In this document: positions 57,094 to 64,000 of the stretch, piece by piece | Position numbering within the stretch: position 1 is the first letter of the stretch | Layout: each line of letters opens with the position of its first letter | Translations under genes and position numbers: made by a program | The notes under the pieces: generated by a model | What the model was told of the DNA's origin: nothing | Seen by the model: only the letters and a program-made list of their open reading frames with translations | Database searches by the model: none | Source of the DNA: Micrococcales bacterium 73-13 | Lineage (GTDB): Bacteria > Actinomycetota > Actinomycetes > Actinomycetales > Microbacteriaceae | Direction: 5' to 3' | Assembly (NCBI GenBank): GCA_001898855.1 | Contig: MKVN01000023.1 | Coordinates: 1-64,000, forward strand | DNA: 64,000 nt

Positions 57094-58707
57094 ATGGCCT
57101 CCGAACTGTGCATCGTCGATGCGCGCATCCTCACCATGAACTCCGCCGACGAGGTCGCCGAGGCGATGCGCGTCGTCGACGGCGGGATCGTCCAGGTCGG
57201 CACCACGGCAGAGGTGCTCGCGGCGAAGGGCGCCGGCGCCGAGGTCGTCGAGCTGGCCGGCGCGACCGTCATCCCGGGCCTCATCGACGCCCACTCGCAC
57301 ATCGAGATGCTCGCCTACGCCTGGGAGATCGCGGTCGACGTCCGCTCGCCCGGCATCGCCTCGATCGAGCAGCTGGTCTCGGTCATGGCGCAGGCGGCGC
57401 AGGACGTCCCGGCCGGCCGCTGGATCATGGGCCACGGGCAGCACTTCCAGGACGTGATGCTCGCCGAGGGGCGGTACCCGGACCGCCACGACCTCGACCG
57501 GGTGAGCGCCGAGCACCCCGTGTTCTACCGGTCGAGCTACCACCTGAACGTCTTCAACTCGCGCGCGCTCGAGGTGCTCGGCGTCGACCGGGACACGCCG
57601 GACGCCCGCGGCGGCCGGATCGAGCGTGACGAGCAGGGCGAGCCGACCGGCCGCACCTACGACATGTTCGACCCGCTCGGCGGCCCGCAGGCGCCGGTGC
57701 CGGAGCTCGCCGACGCGATCGCACGGGTGCAGCAGCGCTACCTCGCGGTCGGCGTCACCGCGCTCGGCGAGATCTCGCTGCGCAGCCACGGCTTCGAGGC
57801 GATGCTCGCGCTCGCCGCGCGCGACGACTTCCGGCTGCGCGCGACCCTGTACGCGACCTCGCCGAGCGTGGTGGACGCGGAGGCCGTCCGCTCCGGGGGG
57901 CTGCGCGCCCGCTTCGCCGGGCTCGACGAGTCCCGGCTGCGGCTCGGCGGCGTCAAGCTGTTCCTCGACGGCGGCCTCACCTCGAACGCGGCCGCGCTCA
58001 GCTTCGACTACCCCTCGCTGCCGGGCTACCGGGGCGAGCTCGCCTACACCGACGAGGAGATCGCCGAGCTCGTCCGGCTCGTCGACGAGGCCGACCTGCA
58101 GCTCTCCGCGCACGCGATCGGCGACCGCGCGCTCGACCAGGTGCTCGCCGCGCTCGACCGGCTGCCCGCCGAGAGCCGTCGCCGCCGGCACCGCATCGAG
58201 CACGCCGGCAACATCTGGATGACCCCGGAGCGGATCGCGAAGCTCGTCGAGCTCGGCGCCGTCCCGGTGCCGCAGCCGGCGTTCATCCTCACCACCGCGC
58301 TCGGCTACCGGCGCAACCTCGGCGAGGTCGTCGGGACGCTGATGCCGTTCCGCACGCTGCTCGACGCGGGCCTGTCGCTGCCGGGCAACTCCGACGCGAT
58401 CGGCATCACCGCGGACCAGCACGACCCGTTCCCCGCGATCCAGGCGTCGGTGACCCGGATGACGCACGCCGGGGAGCCGGTCGACCCCGCGGAGGCGATC
58501 ACGGTGGTCGAGTCGCTCGGGATGTACACCAGGGACGCGGCGTTCGCGATCGGCCGGGAGACGGAGATCGGCTCGCTGGAGCCCGGCAAGCGCGCCGACT
58601 TCGCGGTGCTCGACGAGGATCTGCTCGCGATCGACCCGGCCGCGATCGGCGCGGTCCGCCCGCGCTCGACCTGGATCGACGGGACGCGGGTGTTCAGCCG
58701 GGACTGA
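57094..58707 (+). CDS. Amidohydrolase family protein (YtcJ-like)
   Basis: 537-residue metal-dependent hydrolase. LIDAHSHIEMLAYAW carries the first metal ligands, AHAIGDRALDQV the third histidine, HRIEHAGNIW the fourth, and GNSDAIG the catalytic Asp. YtcJ-like members hydrolyse amides, ureas or cyclic amides; no substrate can be named. Last gene of the operon. AGAAAGGGCGGG precedes ATG. Its end overlaps the convergent lysR-2 gene by 14 bp. Confidence 0.9.
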   Translation: MASELCIVDARILTMNSADEVAEAMRVVDGGIVQVGTTAEVLAAKGAGAEVVELAGATVIPGLIDAHSHIEMLAYAWEIAVDVRSPGIASIEQLVSVMAQAAQDVPAGRWIMGHGQHFQDVMLAEGRYPDRHDLDRVSAEHPVFYRSSYHLNVFNSRALEVLGVDRDTPDARGGRIERDEQGEPTGRTYDMFDPLGGPQAPVPELADAIARVQQRYLAVGVTALGEISLRSHGFEAMLALAARDDFRLRATLYATSPSVVDAEAVRSGGLRARFAGLDESRLRLGGVKLFLDGGLTSNAAALSFDYPSLPGYRGELAYTDEEIAELVRLVDEADLQLSAHAIGDRALDQVLAALDRLPAESRRRRHRIEHAGNIWMTPERIAKLVELGAVPVPQPAFILTTALGYRRNLGEVVGTLMPFRTLLDAGLSLPGNSDAIGITADQHDPFPAIQASVTRMTHAGEPVDPAEAITVVESLGMYTRDAAFAIGRETEIGSLEPGKRADFAVLDEDLLAIDPAAIGAVRPRSTWIDGTRVFSRD

Positions 58708-59668
58708 GCCCGAGCCGCTGCTCGCCGACGACCGCGCCGATCGCGGCGAGCGCCGCCGCGACGGCCGGGACGCGCTCCGCGTCCGGCCCGGTCACCGCGT
58801 GCACGGTGCGCGGCGAGGCGGGCGAGGTCGGTCGCAGCTCGACGCCGGCGGGGATCCCGATGCCGGCGACCGCGAGCGCGGGCAGCAGCCCGACGCCGAG
58901 GCCCGCGCGCACCATGCCGAGGACGGCGATGACGTTGTCCGTCTCGCGCCGGATCCGCGGCACGTAGCCGGCGGCGCGGCACACCTCGAGCAGGTGCCCG
59001 CGGCAGCGCGGGCAGCCGGCGATCCAGTCCTCGTCCGCGAGCTCGGCGAGCGGGGCGCCGTCGCCCGCCGCGGCCGGATGCCCCTCCGGCAGCGCCGCGT
59101 AGACCGGCTCCGTGAAGAGCACCCGGTCGCGGAAGCCGCGCACCGAGGCCCGGTGCGGGTCGCCGGGATCCTCGTCGTAGGAGAACGTGACGGCGAGGTC
59201 GACGAGGCCGTCCGCGAGCATGCGCAGCGCCTCGGGCGGCTCCTCCTCGATGAAGGAGACGTCGATGCGGGGATGCCGCTCCCGCATGTGCGCGAGGATC
59301 GCCGGCACCAGCGCCGATGAGGCCGACGGGAACGCCGCGACGCGGACGTGGCCGGTGACGCCGCCCGCGAGGTCGGCGAGGGAGGCGAAGGCGTCGGCGA
59401 GCTCCGCGTGCACGACGCGCGCCCGCGAGGCGAGCAGCGCGCCGGCCTCGGTGAGCCGGATGCCCCGACCGGCGCGGGCGACGAGCGCGACGCCGAGGGC
59501 CGACTCGACGCGTCGCAGCTGCTGGCTCACGTTCGGCTGCGAGACTCCGAGCCGTCGGGCGGCGGCCGAGATGGAGCCGGCCTCCTGGATCGCGTGGGCG
59601 AGCACGAGCGCGCGCAGCTCGAACTCCCAGTCGAGATCGGGCAGCGGCGGCGGGGCCGGCATCTCCAT
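58694..59668 (-). CDS. LysR-family transcriptional regulator (LysR-2)
   Basis: 324 residues, paralogue of LysR-1: GSISAAARRLGVSQPNVSQQLRRVESALG in the DNA-binding domain and VRVAAFPSASSALVPAILAHM in the effector domain align closely. It starts at ATG 59668. A -10 TAATCT (59675-59680, this strand) is 6 nt away, so the mRNA is leaderless, and operator site 3 covers it exactly as site 1 covers LysR-1. Divergent from the aminotransferase-like gene. Confidence 0.93.
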   Translation of the reverse strand: MEMPAPPPLPDLDWEFELRALVLAHAIQEAGSISAAARRLGVSQPNVSQQLRRVESALGVALVARAGRGIRLTEAGALLASRARVVHAELADAFASLADLAGGVTGHVRVAAFPSASSALVPAILAHMRERHPRIDVSFIEEEPPEALRMLADGLVDLAVTFSYDEDPGDPHRASVRGFRDRVLFTEPVYAALPEGHPAAAGDGAPLAELADEDWIAGCPRCRGHLLEVCRAAGYVPRIRRETDNVIAVLGMVRAGLGVGLLPALAVAGIGIPAGVELRPTSPASPRTVHAVTGPDAERVPAVAAALAAIGAVVGEQRLGLSPG

Positions 59669-59681
59669 AAACCAAGATTAT
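59667..59681. promoter_or_regulatory. LysR operator site 3 (ATAA-N7-TTAT)
   Basis: Third copy of the site, 22 nt before the -35 box at 59704. It overlaps the LysR-2 start codon and -10 box. A second dyad TTATC-N5-GATAA (59678-59692) overlaps its right half and may be an extra activation site. Confidence 0.7.
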
Positions 59682-59703
59682 CAATCGGATAAGACATGTG
59701 TTC

Positions 59704-59732
59704 TTGTGTGATGGAATCCGGCCGCCGATCCT
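59704..59732 (+). promoter_or_regulatory. Activator-type leaderless promoter of the aminotransferase gene
   Basis: TTGTGT (59704-59709), 17 nt, GATCCT (59727-59732), then six bases to ATG 59739. Same spacing and the same weak GA-starting -10 as the other two island promoters. Confidence 0.6.
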
Positions 59733-59738
59733 GGATGC

Positions 59739-60827
59739 ATGGACGGCTTCGACGACGCGATCGAGTTCGACGGCGGCGCCTGGTCCGAGCCGTGGGGCCG
59801 GACACGGCCCGGCTACCTCGACGCCGCGACGATGGGCATCCCGATGCGCGCCACGCGCGACGCGATGCGGCTGGCCGTCGAGCAATGGGCGGCCGGCGAG
59901 GCGAGCGCCGCGGAGTACGGCGAGGCCGTCGAGCGCGCCCGCGCCGCCTACGCGCGGCTCGTCGGCGCGCCGCGCAGCGAGGTCGCGATCGGCGCGACGA
60001 CGTCCGAGCTCGTCGGCCTCGTCGCCGCGAGCCTCCCGGACGGGAGCGAGGTGCTCTGCGTCGACGGCGACTTCAGCTCGATCGTGTACCCGTTCCTGCA
60101 GCACGCGCACCGCGGCGTCGCCGTCCGGCACGTCCCGCTCGAGTCGCTGGCCGGCGCGATCGGCCCCGGCACCGCGCTGGTGTCGTTCTCCCTCGTCCAG
60201 TCGGCGGACGGCCGCGTCGCCGACGCGGCGGCGATCGCCGAGGCCGCGCGGGCGGCCGGCACGACGACGCTCTGCGACACCACGCAGGCCGCGGGCATCC
60301 GTCCGGTCGACGCCGCCGAGTGGGACCTGACCGTCTGCCACGCCTACAAGTGGCTCTGCGCGCCGCGCGGCGCGGCGTTCCTCACCGCGTCGCCGGATGC
60401 CGCCGAGCGGATCGTGCCGCTGCACGCCGGCTGGTACGCGGGCGAGGACGTCTGGTCCTCCGCGTACGGCCCGGACATGCGACTCGCCGCCTCCGCGCGG
60501 CGGTTCGACACGTCCCCGGCCTGGCTCTCCTGGGTCGGCGCGGCGACCGCGCTCGAGCGGTTCGAGGCGATCGACCTCGGAGCCGCGTGGGCGCGCGCCG
60601 CCGGCCTCGCCGACGAGCTGCTGGAGCGGCTCGGCCTCGCCCCGCGCGGACAGGCGATCGTCGCGCTGGACGACCCGGACGGCGCCCTCGCGGCCGCGCT
60701 CGGGGCGGCCGGGGTGCGGTTCGCGCAGCGGGCCGGCCGCGTCCGGCTCGGCTTCCACCTCTGGAACGCCGAGCGGGACGTCGAGCTGGTCCGGGCGGCT
60801 GCGGCCGACGCCCGGGTGCTCGCCTGA
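59739..60827 (+). CDS. Class V aminotransferase-fold PLP enzyme
   Basis: 362 residues. The PLP lysine is Lys204 in CHAYKWLCAPRG; Asp180 and Gln183 (DTTQAAG) bind the cofactor ring. The fold is shared by cysteine desulfurases, kynureninases and isopenicillin-N epimerases. No active-site Cys loop of a desulfurase is seen, so an aminotransferase, lyase or epimerase role is likelier. It has its own LysR-type promoter and ends 33 nt before ccsB. Confidence 0.85.
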   Translation: MDGFDDAIEFDGGAWSEPWGRTRPGYLDAATMGIPMRATRDAMRLAVEQWAAGEASAAEYGEAVERARAAYARLVGAPRSEVAIGATTSELVGLVAASLPDGSEVLCVDGDFSSIVYPFLQHAHRGVAVRHVPLESLAGAIGPGTALVSFSLVQSADGRVADAAAIAEAARAAGTTTLCDTTQAAGIRPVDAAEWDLTVCHAYKWLCAPRGAAFLTASPDAAERIVPLHAGWYAGEDVWSSAYGPDMRLAASARRFDTSPAWLSWVGAATALERFEAIDLGAAWARAAGLADELLERLGLAPRGQAIVALDDPDGALAAALGAAGVRFAQRAGRVRLGFHLWNAERDVELVRAAAADARVLA

Positions 60828-60847
60828 CGGCGGTCCGCCGTCGGGCT

Positions 60848-60860
60848 TAGGCTGTACGCC
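60848..60860 (+). promoter_or_regulatory. -10 region of leaderless ccsB
   Basis: TAGGCT (60848-60853), 7 nt before the ccsB GTG. This independent promoter may allow ccsB to be expressed although it is cut off from resA-ccdA-resB. Confidence 0.5.
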
Positions 60861-61820
60861 GTGACCGACCAGCTCGCGAACTACTCGCTCATCGCGGTCT
60901 ACTCGGCGATCGCCGTCTACGCCCTCGCGTTCATCCTCTTCACGCTCGACCTCTCGCGCCGCTCCGTCGAGGCGACCCGCGCCGCCGACCGGCGGGAGCA
61001 GGCGGCCGTGGCCGAGGCGTCCGGGGGCGGCACCGCGGTCCTGGTGCGACCGGCCGAGCCGGAGCCGAGGCCGGCCCCGCGCTATCTCCGCGTCGCGATC
61101 GCCCTCACCTGGCTCGCCTGGATCATCCACCTCGCCGCGGCGATCGCCCGCGGCGTCGCCGCCGGCCGGGTGCCCTGGGCGAACATGTTCGAGTTCTCGC
61201 TCAGCGCGACCGCCGTCATCATCGGGGTGTTCCTGCTCGCGCAGTTCTGGCAGGACCTGCGCTACCTCGGCGCCTTCATCACCGGGCTCGTCACGGTGTG
61301 GCTCGGCGTCGGAGTCGTCGGCTTCTACGTCGTGGTCGCGCCGCTGCAGCCGGCGCTGCAGTCGGTGTGGCTGGTCATCCACATCATCGTCGCGGTGCTC
61401 GGCACGGCGTTCTACGCGCTCGGCGCGGGGCTCTCGGTGCTCCAGCTGCTGCGCACCCGGCGCGCGAACGGCGGCCTGCCCCGGGCGCGCTTCCTCGACA
61501 CCATCCCCGGCCCGGGGCAGCTGGAGGACCTCGCCTACCGGCTCATCGTGGTCGGCTTCGTGTTCTGGACGTTCACGCTCATCGCCGGCGCGATCTGGGC
61601 GAACGCGGCGTGGGGCCGCTACTGGGGCTGGGACACCAAGGAGGTCTGGACGTTCGTCGTCTGGGTGCTCTTCGCCGGCTACATCCACGCCAGGGCGACC
61701 CGCGGCTGGCGCGGCACGCGGTCGGCCTGGCTCGCGATCATCGGCTTCTCGGCGGTGCTCTTCAACTTCACGATCGTCAACGTCTTCTTCAAGGGGCTGC
61801 ACGCCTACAGCGGGCTCTGA
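60861..61820 (+). CDS. ccsB: Cytochrome c biogenesis protein CcsB (CcsA/ResC-type)
   Basis: 319-residue membrane protein with about eight helices. AIWANAAWGRYWGWDTKEVW is the haem-binding Trp-rich signature of the family, which with ResB exports haem and attaches it to c-type cytochromes. The start is GTG 60861. It normally follows resB directly; here 15 kb of other genes intervene. Its end overlaps the convergent menC by 16 bp. Confidence 0.95.
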   Translation: MTDQLANYSLIAVYSAIAVYALAFILFTLDLSRRSVEATRAADRREQAAVAEASGGGTAVLVRPAEPEPRPAPRYLRVAIALTWLAWIIHLAAAIARGVAAGRVPWANMFEFSLSATAVIIGVFLLAQFWQDLRYLGAFITGLVTVWLGVGVVGFYVVVAPLQPALQSVWLVIHIIVAVLGTAFYALGAGLSVLQLLRTRRANGGLPRARFLDTIPGPGQLEDLAYRLIVVGFVFWTFTLIAGAIWANAAWGRYWGWDTKEVWTFVVWVLFAGYIHARATRGWRGTRSAWLAIIGFSAVLFNFTIVNVFFKGLHAYSGL

Positions 61821-62842
61821 GGGAGGCGTCCGGCCTCTCGCTCCTCGACGAGGGGGAGGCAGCGGCGGAGGCGGCCGAGCCAGAACGCGCGGCGGTCCGG
61901 CGGCGCGGCGCGGCGCTCGAGCAGGGCGGGGTCGACGGCGACCGGGCGCAGCGGGATCCGGCCGTCGACCGGCAGCAGGGGGTCGGCGGCGACGTCGGCC
62001 GCGAGCAGCGCGGCCGTGCCGAGGCCGTGGTCCAGGTCGCCGCCGAGGTCCGCGTCGATCCGCGCCGCGAAGCGCGCCGCCGCGGACAGCCCCACGCTGG
62101 TCTCCAGCGCCGAGCTGGTGACGAAGGCGACGTCCGCCTCGGCCCGGGCGGCGCGGGCGATCCCGAGCGCGCGCCGGGCGCCGCCGAGCGGCTGGAGCTT
62201 CAGCACGACGACGTCCGCGGCGCCCGCCCGCGCGACGGCGAGCGGGTCCTCGGCGCGGCGCACCGACTCGTCGGCGGCGATGCGCACCGAGCCGCCGAGG
62301 CGCCGGCGCAGCTCCGCGAGCTCCGCGATGCCCGCGACCGGCTGCTCGGCGTACTCGAGGCGGCATCGCGAGAGCGCCTCGAGCGCGGTCACGGCCTCGT
62401 CGAGGCCCCACGCGGCGTTCGCGTCGATCCGCACCCGCCCGTCGGGCCCGAGCGCGTCGCGGACCGCCTCGACCCGGGCGAGGTCGTCGGCGAGCGTCTC
62501 GCCGCGCTGGGCGACCTTGACCTTCGCGGTGCGGCAGCCGGGGAACCGGGCGAGCACGCCGGGCACCGCCTCGGGCCGCACGGCCGGGACGGTGGCGTTC
62601 ACGCGGACGCCCGGCGCGCCGGATGCCCCGCCGCTCGCGTCCGGGGCGCCGCGCAGCTCCTCCAGCGTCGCGGCGAGCCACACCGCGGCCTCGGCGTCGT
62701 CGTACTCCGCGAAGGGCGACCACTCCGCCCAGCCGGCCGGCCCCTCGATCAGCATCGCCTCGCGCACGTCGATCCCGCGGAACCGCTCCCGCATCGGCAG
62801 CGCGACGACGCGGGCGCGCGCGACGAGATCGTCGGGGTCCAC
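61805..62842 (-). CDS. menC: o-Succinylbenzoate synthase
   Basis: Dehydrates SHCHC to o-succinylbenzoate in menaquinone synthesis. It has 345 residues in an enolase-superfamily barrel: the KVKVA lysine pair, RIDANAAW, EQPV and AADES metal ligands and VVLKLQPLGG for the second base. The start is GTG 62842; -10 TACCCT (62850-62855, this strand) ends 7 nt before it. An Ala/Gly/Ser insert lies around residues 65-75. menB is just downstream. Confidence 0.92.
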   Translation of the reverse strand: MDPDDLVARARVVALPMRERFRGIDVREAMLIEGPAGWAEWSPFAEYDDAEAAVWLAATLEELRGAPDASGGASGAPGVRVNATVPAVRPEAVPGVLARFPGCRTAKVKVAQRGETLADDLARVEAVRDALGPDGRVRIDANAAWGLDEAVTALEALSRCRLEYAEQPVAGIAELAELRRRLGGSVRIAADESVRRAEDPLAVARAGAADVVVLKLQPLGGARRALGIARAARAEADVAFVTSSALETSVGLSAAARFAARIDADLGGDLDHGLGTAALLAADVAADPLLPVDGRIPLRPVAVDPALLERRAAPPDRRAFWLGRLRRCLPLVEEREAGRLPQSPL

Positions 62843-62849
62843 GAGGTCT

Positions 62850-62871
62850 AGGGTAGGGCCGCCGTTAGGGT
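62850..62871. promoter_or_regulatory. Divergent leaderless promoters of menC and the 62878 gene
   Basis: Minus-strand TACCCT (62850-62855) and plus-strand TAGGGT (62866-62871) lie 10 bp apart in a 35-bp gap. Each is 6 or 7 nt from its GTG start. Confidence 0.5.
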
Positions 62872-62877
62872 GTTCCC

Positions 62878-63351
62878 GTGGACCCCGAGGAGCCCGGCGC
62901 GCAGCCCGCGGCCGCGCCGCGCACCGACACCGCGGTCTCGCCGGTCATCCGCGGCGAGTCGGTCGGCATCCCGACCCCCGTCTGGGGCGCGCTGGTGGCC
63001 GAGGACCTGCGCCGGATCGGCGCCGACGGGGAGTTCGACCCCGCCGATCCGGGCGCCGAGGGCGGCCTGCTGCCGCGGCCCCGGCGGCTGCTCGGCTGGC
63101 TCTCGATGCTCGCCTTCGCCGCCACGGCGGTGCTGCACGCCTTCGCGGTCGACGCGGTCGCCCGGCACGACGGCGAGCTCGGATCGGTGCTCGCCTGGGC
63201 CGCGATCGCCGCCTCCGTCGCCGCGGTCGCGGTCGGGATCGTCGCCGCGGTCCTCGGGCGGGGGCGGTGGCTCGGCGTCGTCGGGGCGATCGGCGGGCTG
63301 CTCGCCAACCCGTGGATCGTCATGCAGGTGCTGCGCGCGTTCTCGGGCTAG
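62878..63351 (+). CDS. Small membrane protein of unknown function
   Basis: 157 residues from GTG 62878. The first 70 are Pro/Asp/Glu-rich and hydrophilic, followed by three hydrophobic stretches (about 74-95, 104-127 and 131-152) and a short end. No motif recognised. It lies between menC and menB, and similar small membrane genes are seen in the men clusters of relatives. Probably leaderless. Confidence 0.75.
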   Translation: MDPEEPGAQPAAAPRTDTAVSPVIRGESVGIPTPVWGALVAEDLRRIGADGEFDPADPGAEGGLLPRPRRLLGWLSMLAFAATAVLHAFAVDAVARHDGELGSVLAWAAIAASVAAVAVGIVAAVLGRGRWLGVVGAIGGLLANPWIVMQVLRAFSG

Positions 63352-63373
63352 CCGGGACGCCCGGGCCGGCGGG

Positions 63374-63385
63374 TACGCTCGTCCC
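63374..63385 (+). promoter_or_regulatory. -10 region of leaderless menB
   Basis: TACGCT (63374-63379) ends 6 nt before the menB GTG. There is no ribosome-binding site. Same hexamer as at truA. Confidence 0.5.
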
Positions 63386-64000
63386 GTGATCTCGGAGCTG
63401 TTCGATGCGGCGATCTGGCGCGAGGCGCCCGGCTTCGACGACCTCCGCGACGTCACCTACCACCGCTCCGCGGACCCCGGCATCGCGCGCGTCGCGTTCG
63501 ACCGGCCCGAGGTGCGCAACGCCTTCCGGCCCGAGACGGTCGACGAGCTGCTGCGCGTGCTGACCGACGCCGCGCAGGACCCGCGGGTCGGGGTCGTGCT
63601 GCTGACCGGGAACGGGCCGAGCCCGCGGGACGGCGGCTGGGCGTTCTGCTCGGGCGGCGACCAGCGGGTGCGCGGGCGGGACGGCTATCAGGCGGAGGAC
63701 CTGGACACCTCGGGGGAGCTGACCGCCCGGCCCCCGGTCGGCGGCCGGCTGCACATCCTCGAGGTGCAGCGGCTCATCCGGTTCATGCCGAAGGTCGTCG
63801 TCGCGGTCGTGCCCGGCTGGGCGGCCGGCGGCGGCCACTCGCTGCACGTCGTCTGCGACCTCACGATCGCCAGCCGCGAGCACGCCCGGTTCAAGCAGAC
63901 CGACGCGACGGTCGGGTCCTTCGACGCGGGCTACGGCTCCGCGTACTTCGCCCGGCAGGTCGGGCAGAAGCTCGCGCGGGAGGTGTTCTTCCTCGCCGAG
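63386..64000 (+). CDS. menB: 1,4-Dihydroxy-2-naphthoyl-CoA synthase (3' truncated by window edge)
   Basis: Crotonase-fold enzyme that closes the naphthoquinone ring in menaquinone synthesis. 205 codons are present from GTG 63386; the usual length is near 300. FDRPEVRNAFRPETVDEL, FCSGGDQRVRGRDGYQ and the oxyanion region VPGWAAGGGHSLHVVCDL, then KQTDATVGSFDAGYGSAYFAR, are diagnostic of MenB. It continues past the right edge. Confidence 0.96.
   Translation, partial: MISELFDAAIWREAPGFDDLRDVTYHRSADPGIARVAFDRPEVRNAFRPETVDELLRVLTDAAQDPRVGVVLLTGNGPSPRDGGWAFCSGGDQRVRGRDGYQAEDLDTSGELTARPPVGGRLHILEVQRLIRFMPKVVVAVVPGWAAGGGHSLHVVCDLTIASREHARFKQTDATVGSFDAGYGSAYFARQVGQKLAREVFFLAE

Noticed and set aside
45585..60860. 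Prophage, transposon or integrative element
   Set aside because: No integrase, transposase, tRNA attachment site or terminal inverted repeats were seen; the region reads as a metabolic gene set.
58305..62723. A 1472-codon minus-strand open frame
   Set aside because: It is antisense to the amidohydrolase, aminotransferase and ccsB, or out of frame in lysR-2 and menC. No domain is recognisable.

Overview
The window is a high-GC (roughly 70 % or more) chromosomal segment of an actinomycete, most likely Micrococcales/Microbacteriaceae. This is inferred from the S10-spc-alpha gene order without rpsN, rpsD or map, the 32-residue bS22 gene, the short archaeal-type AspRS, frequent GTG starts, and many leaderless start codons. 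No tRNA, rRNA, CRISPR array, insertion sequence or integrase was seen.

Layout. 1-937: 3' part of tuf with a strong terminator. 1071-3467: an MgtA-type P-type ATPase lying between tuf and the S10 operon. 3795-18559: the S10, spc and alpha ribosomal clusters with secY, adk, infA and rpoA. 18587-22022: truA, rplM-rpsI and glmM. 22047-29045: coaA (minus strand), then glmS-acpS-alr-tsaE-tsaB and a fused rimI-tsaD. 29052-31282: a methyltransferase and a MarR regulator (minus), opposite a deazaflavin-dependent nitroreductase-like gene. 31529-32506: a 40-residue Cys-rich peptide, a winged-helix regulator, and a leaderless 30-codon Met/Cys upstream ORF. 32553-35122: upp, tadA and a sugar-porter MFS gene. 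35113-40679: small membrane protein, CDF transporter, proC, ArsR and BldC-like regulators, bS22, glutaredoxin, a DUF1508 protein and aspS. 40752-41915: a flavin monooxygenase/acyl-CoA-dehydrogenase-like gene. 42004-45584: phosphatase, thioredoxin-like lipoprotein, ccdA and resB, the first half of a system II cytochrome c maturation operon.

45585-60840: a catabolic and uptake island inserted between resB and ccsB. It holds two paralogous LysR regulators, a polyamine-type ABC importer (lipoprotein, fused permease, ATPase), a prolyl oligopeptidase, an operon of NTF2-like protein, FAD amine-oxidase-like protein, cupin, aldehyde dehydrogenase and amidohydrolase, and a class V aminotransferase-like protein. 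60861-64000: ccsB, menC, a small membrane protein and the 5' part of menB, which resumes the housekeeping synteny.

The strongest unusual signal is a shared promoter design in the island. Three 15-bp sites of the form ATAA-N7-TTAT (46579, 53068, 59667) are each followed after exactly 22 nt by a TTGT-type -35 box, 17 nt, and a GA-N2-CT -10 box. Two of them also overlap the leaderless -10 box and start codon of a divergent lysR gene. This predicts one LysR regulon, with autoregulation, covering uptake and degradation of an unidentified, probably nitrogen-containing, substrate.

A second unusual locus is the Cys-rich peptide, regulator and leaderless Met/Cys uORF at 31.5-32.5 kb. More than twenty genes show a TANNNT-like -10 box 6-8 nt before the start codon, so leaderless transcription appears to be the rule here. 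All functions are read from sequence and family knowledge; nothing was computed or searched.
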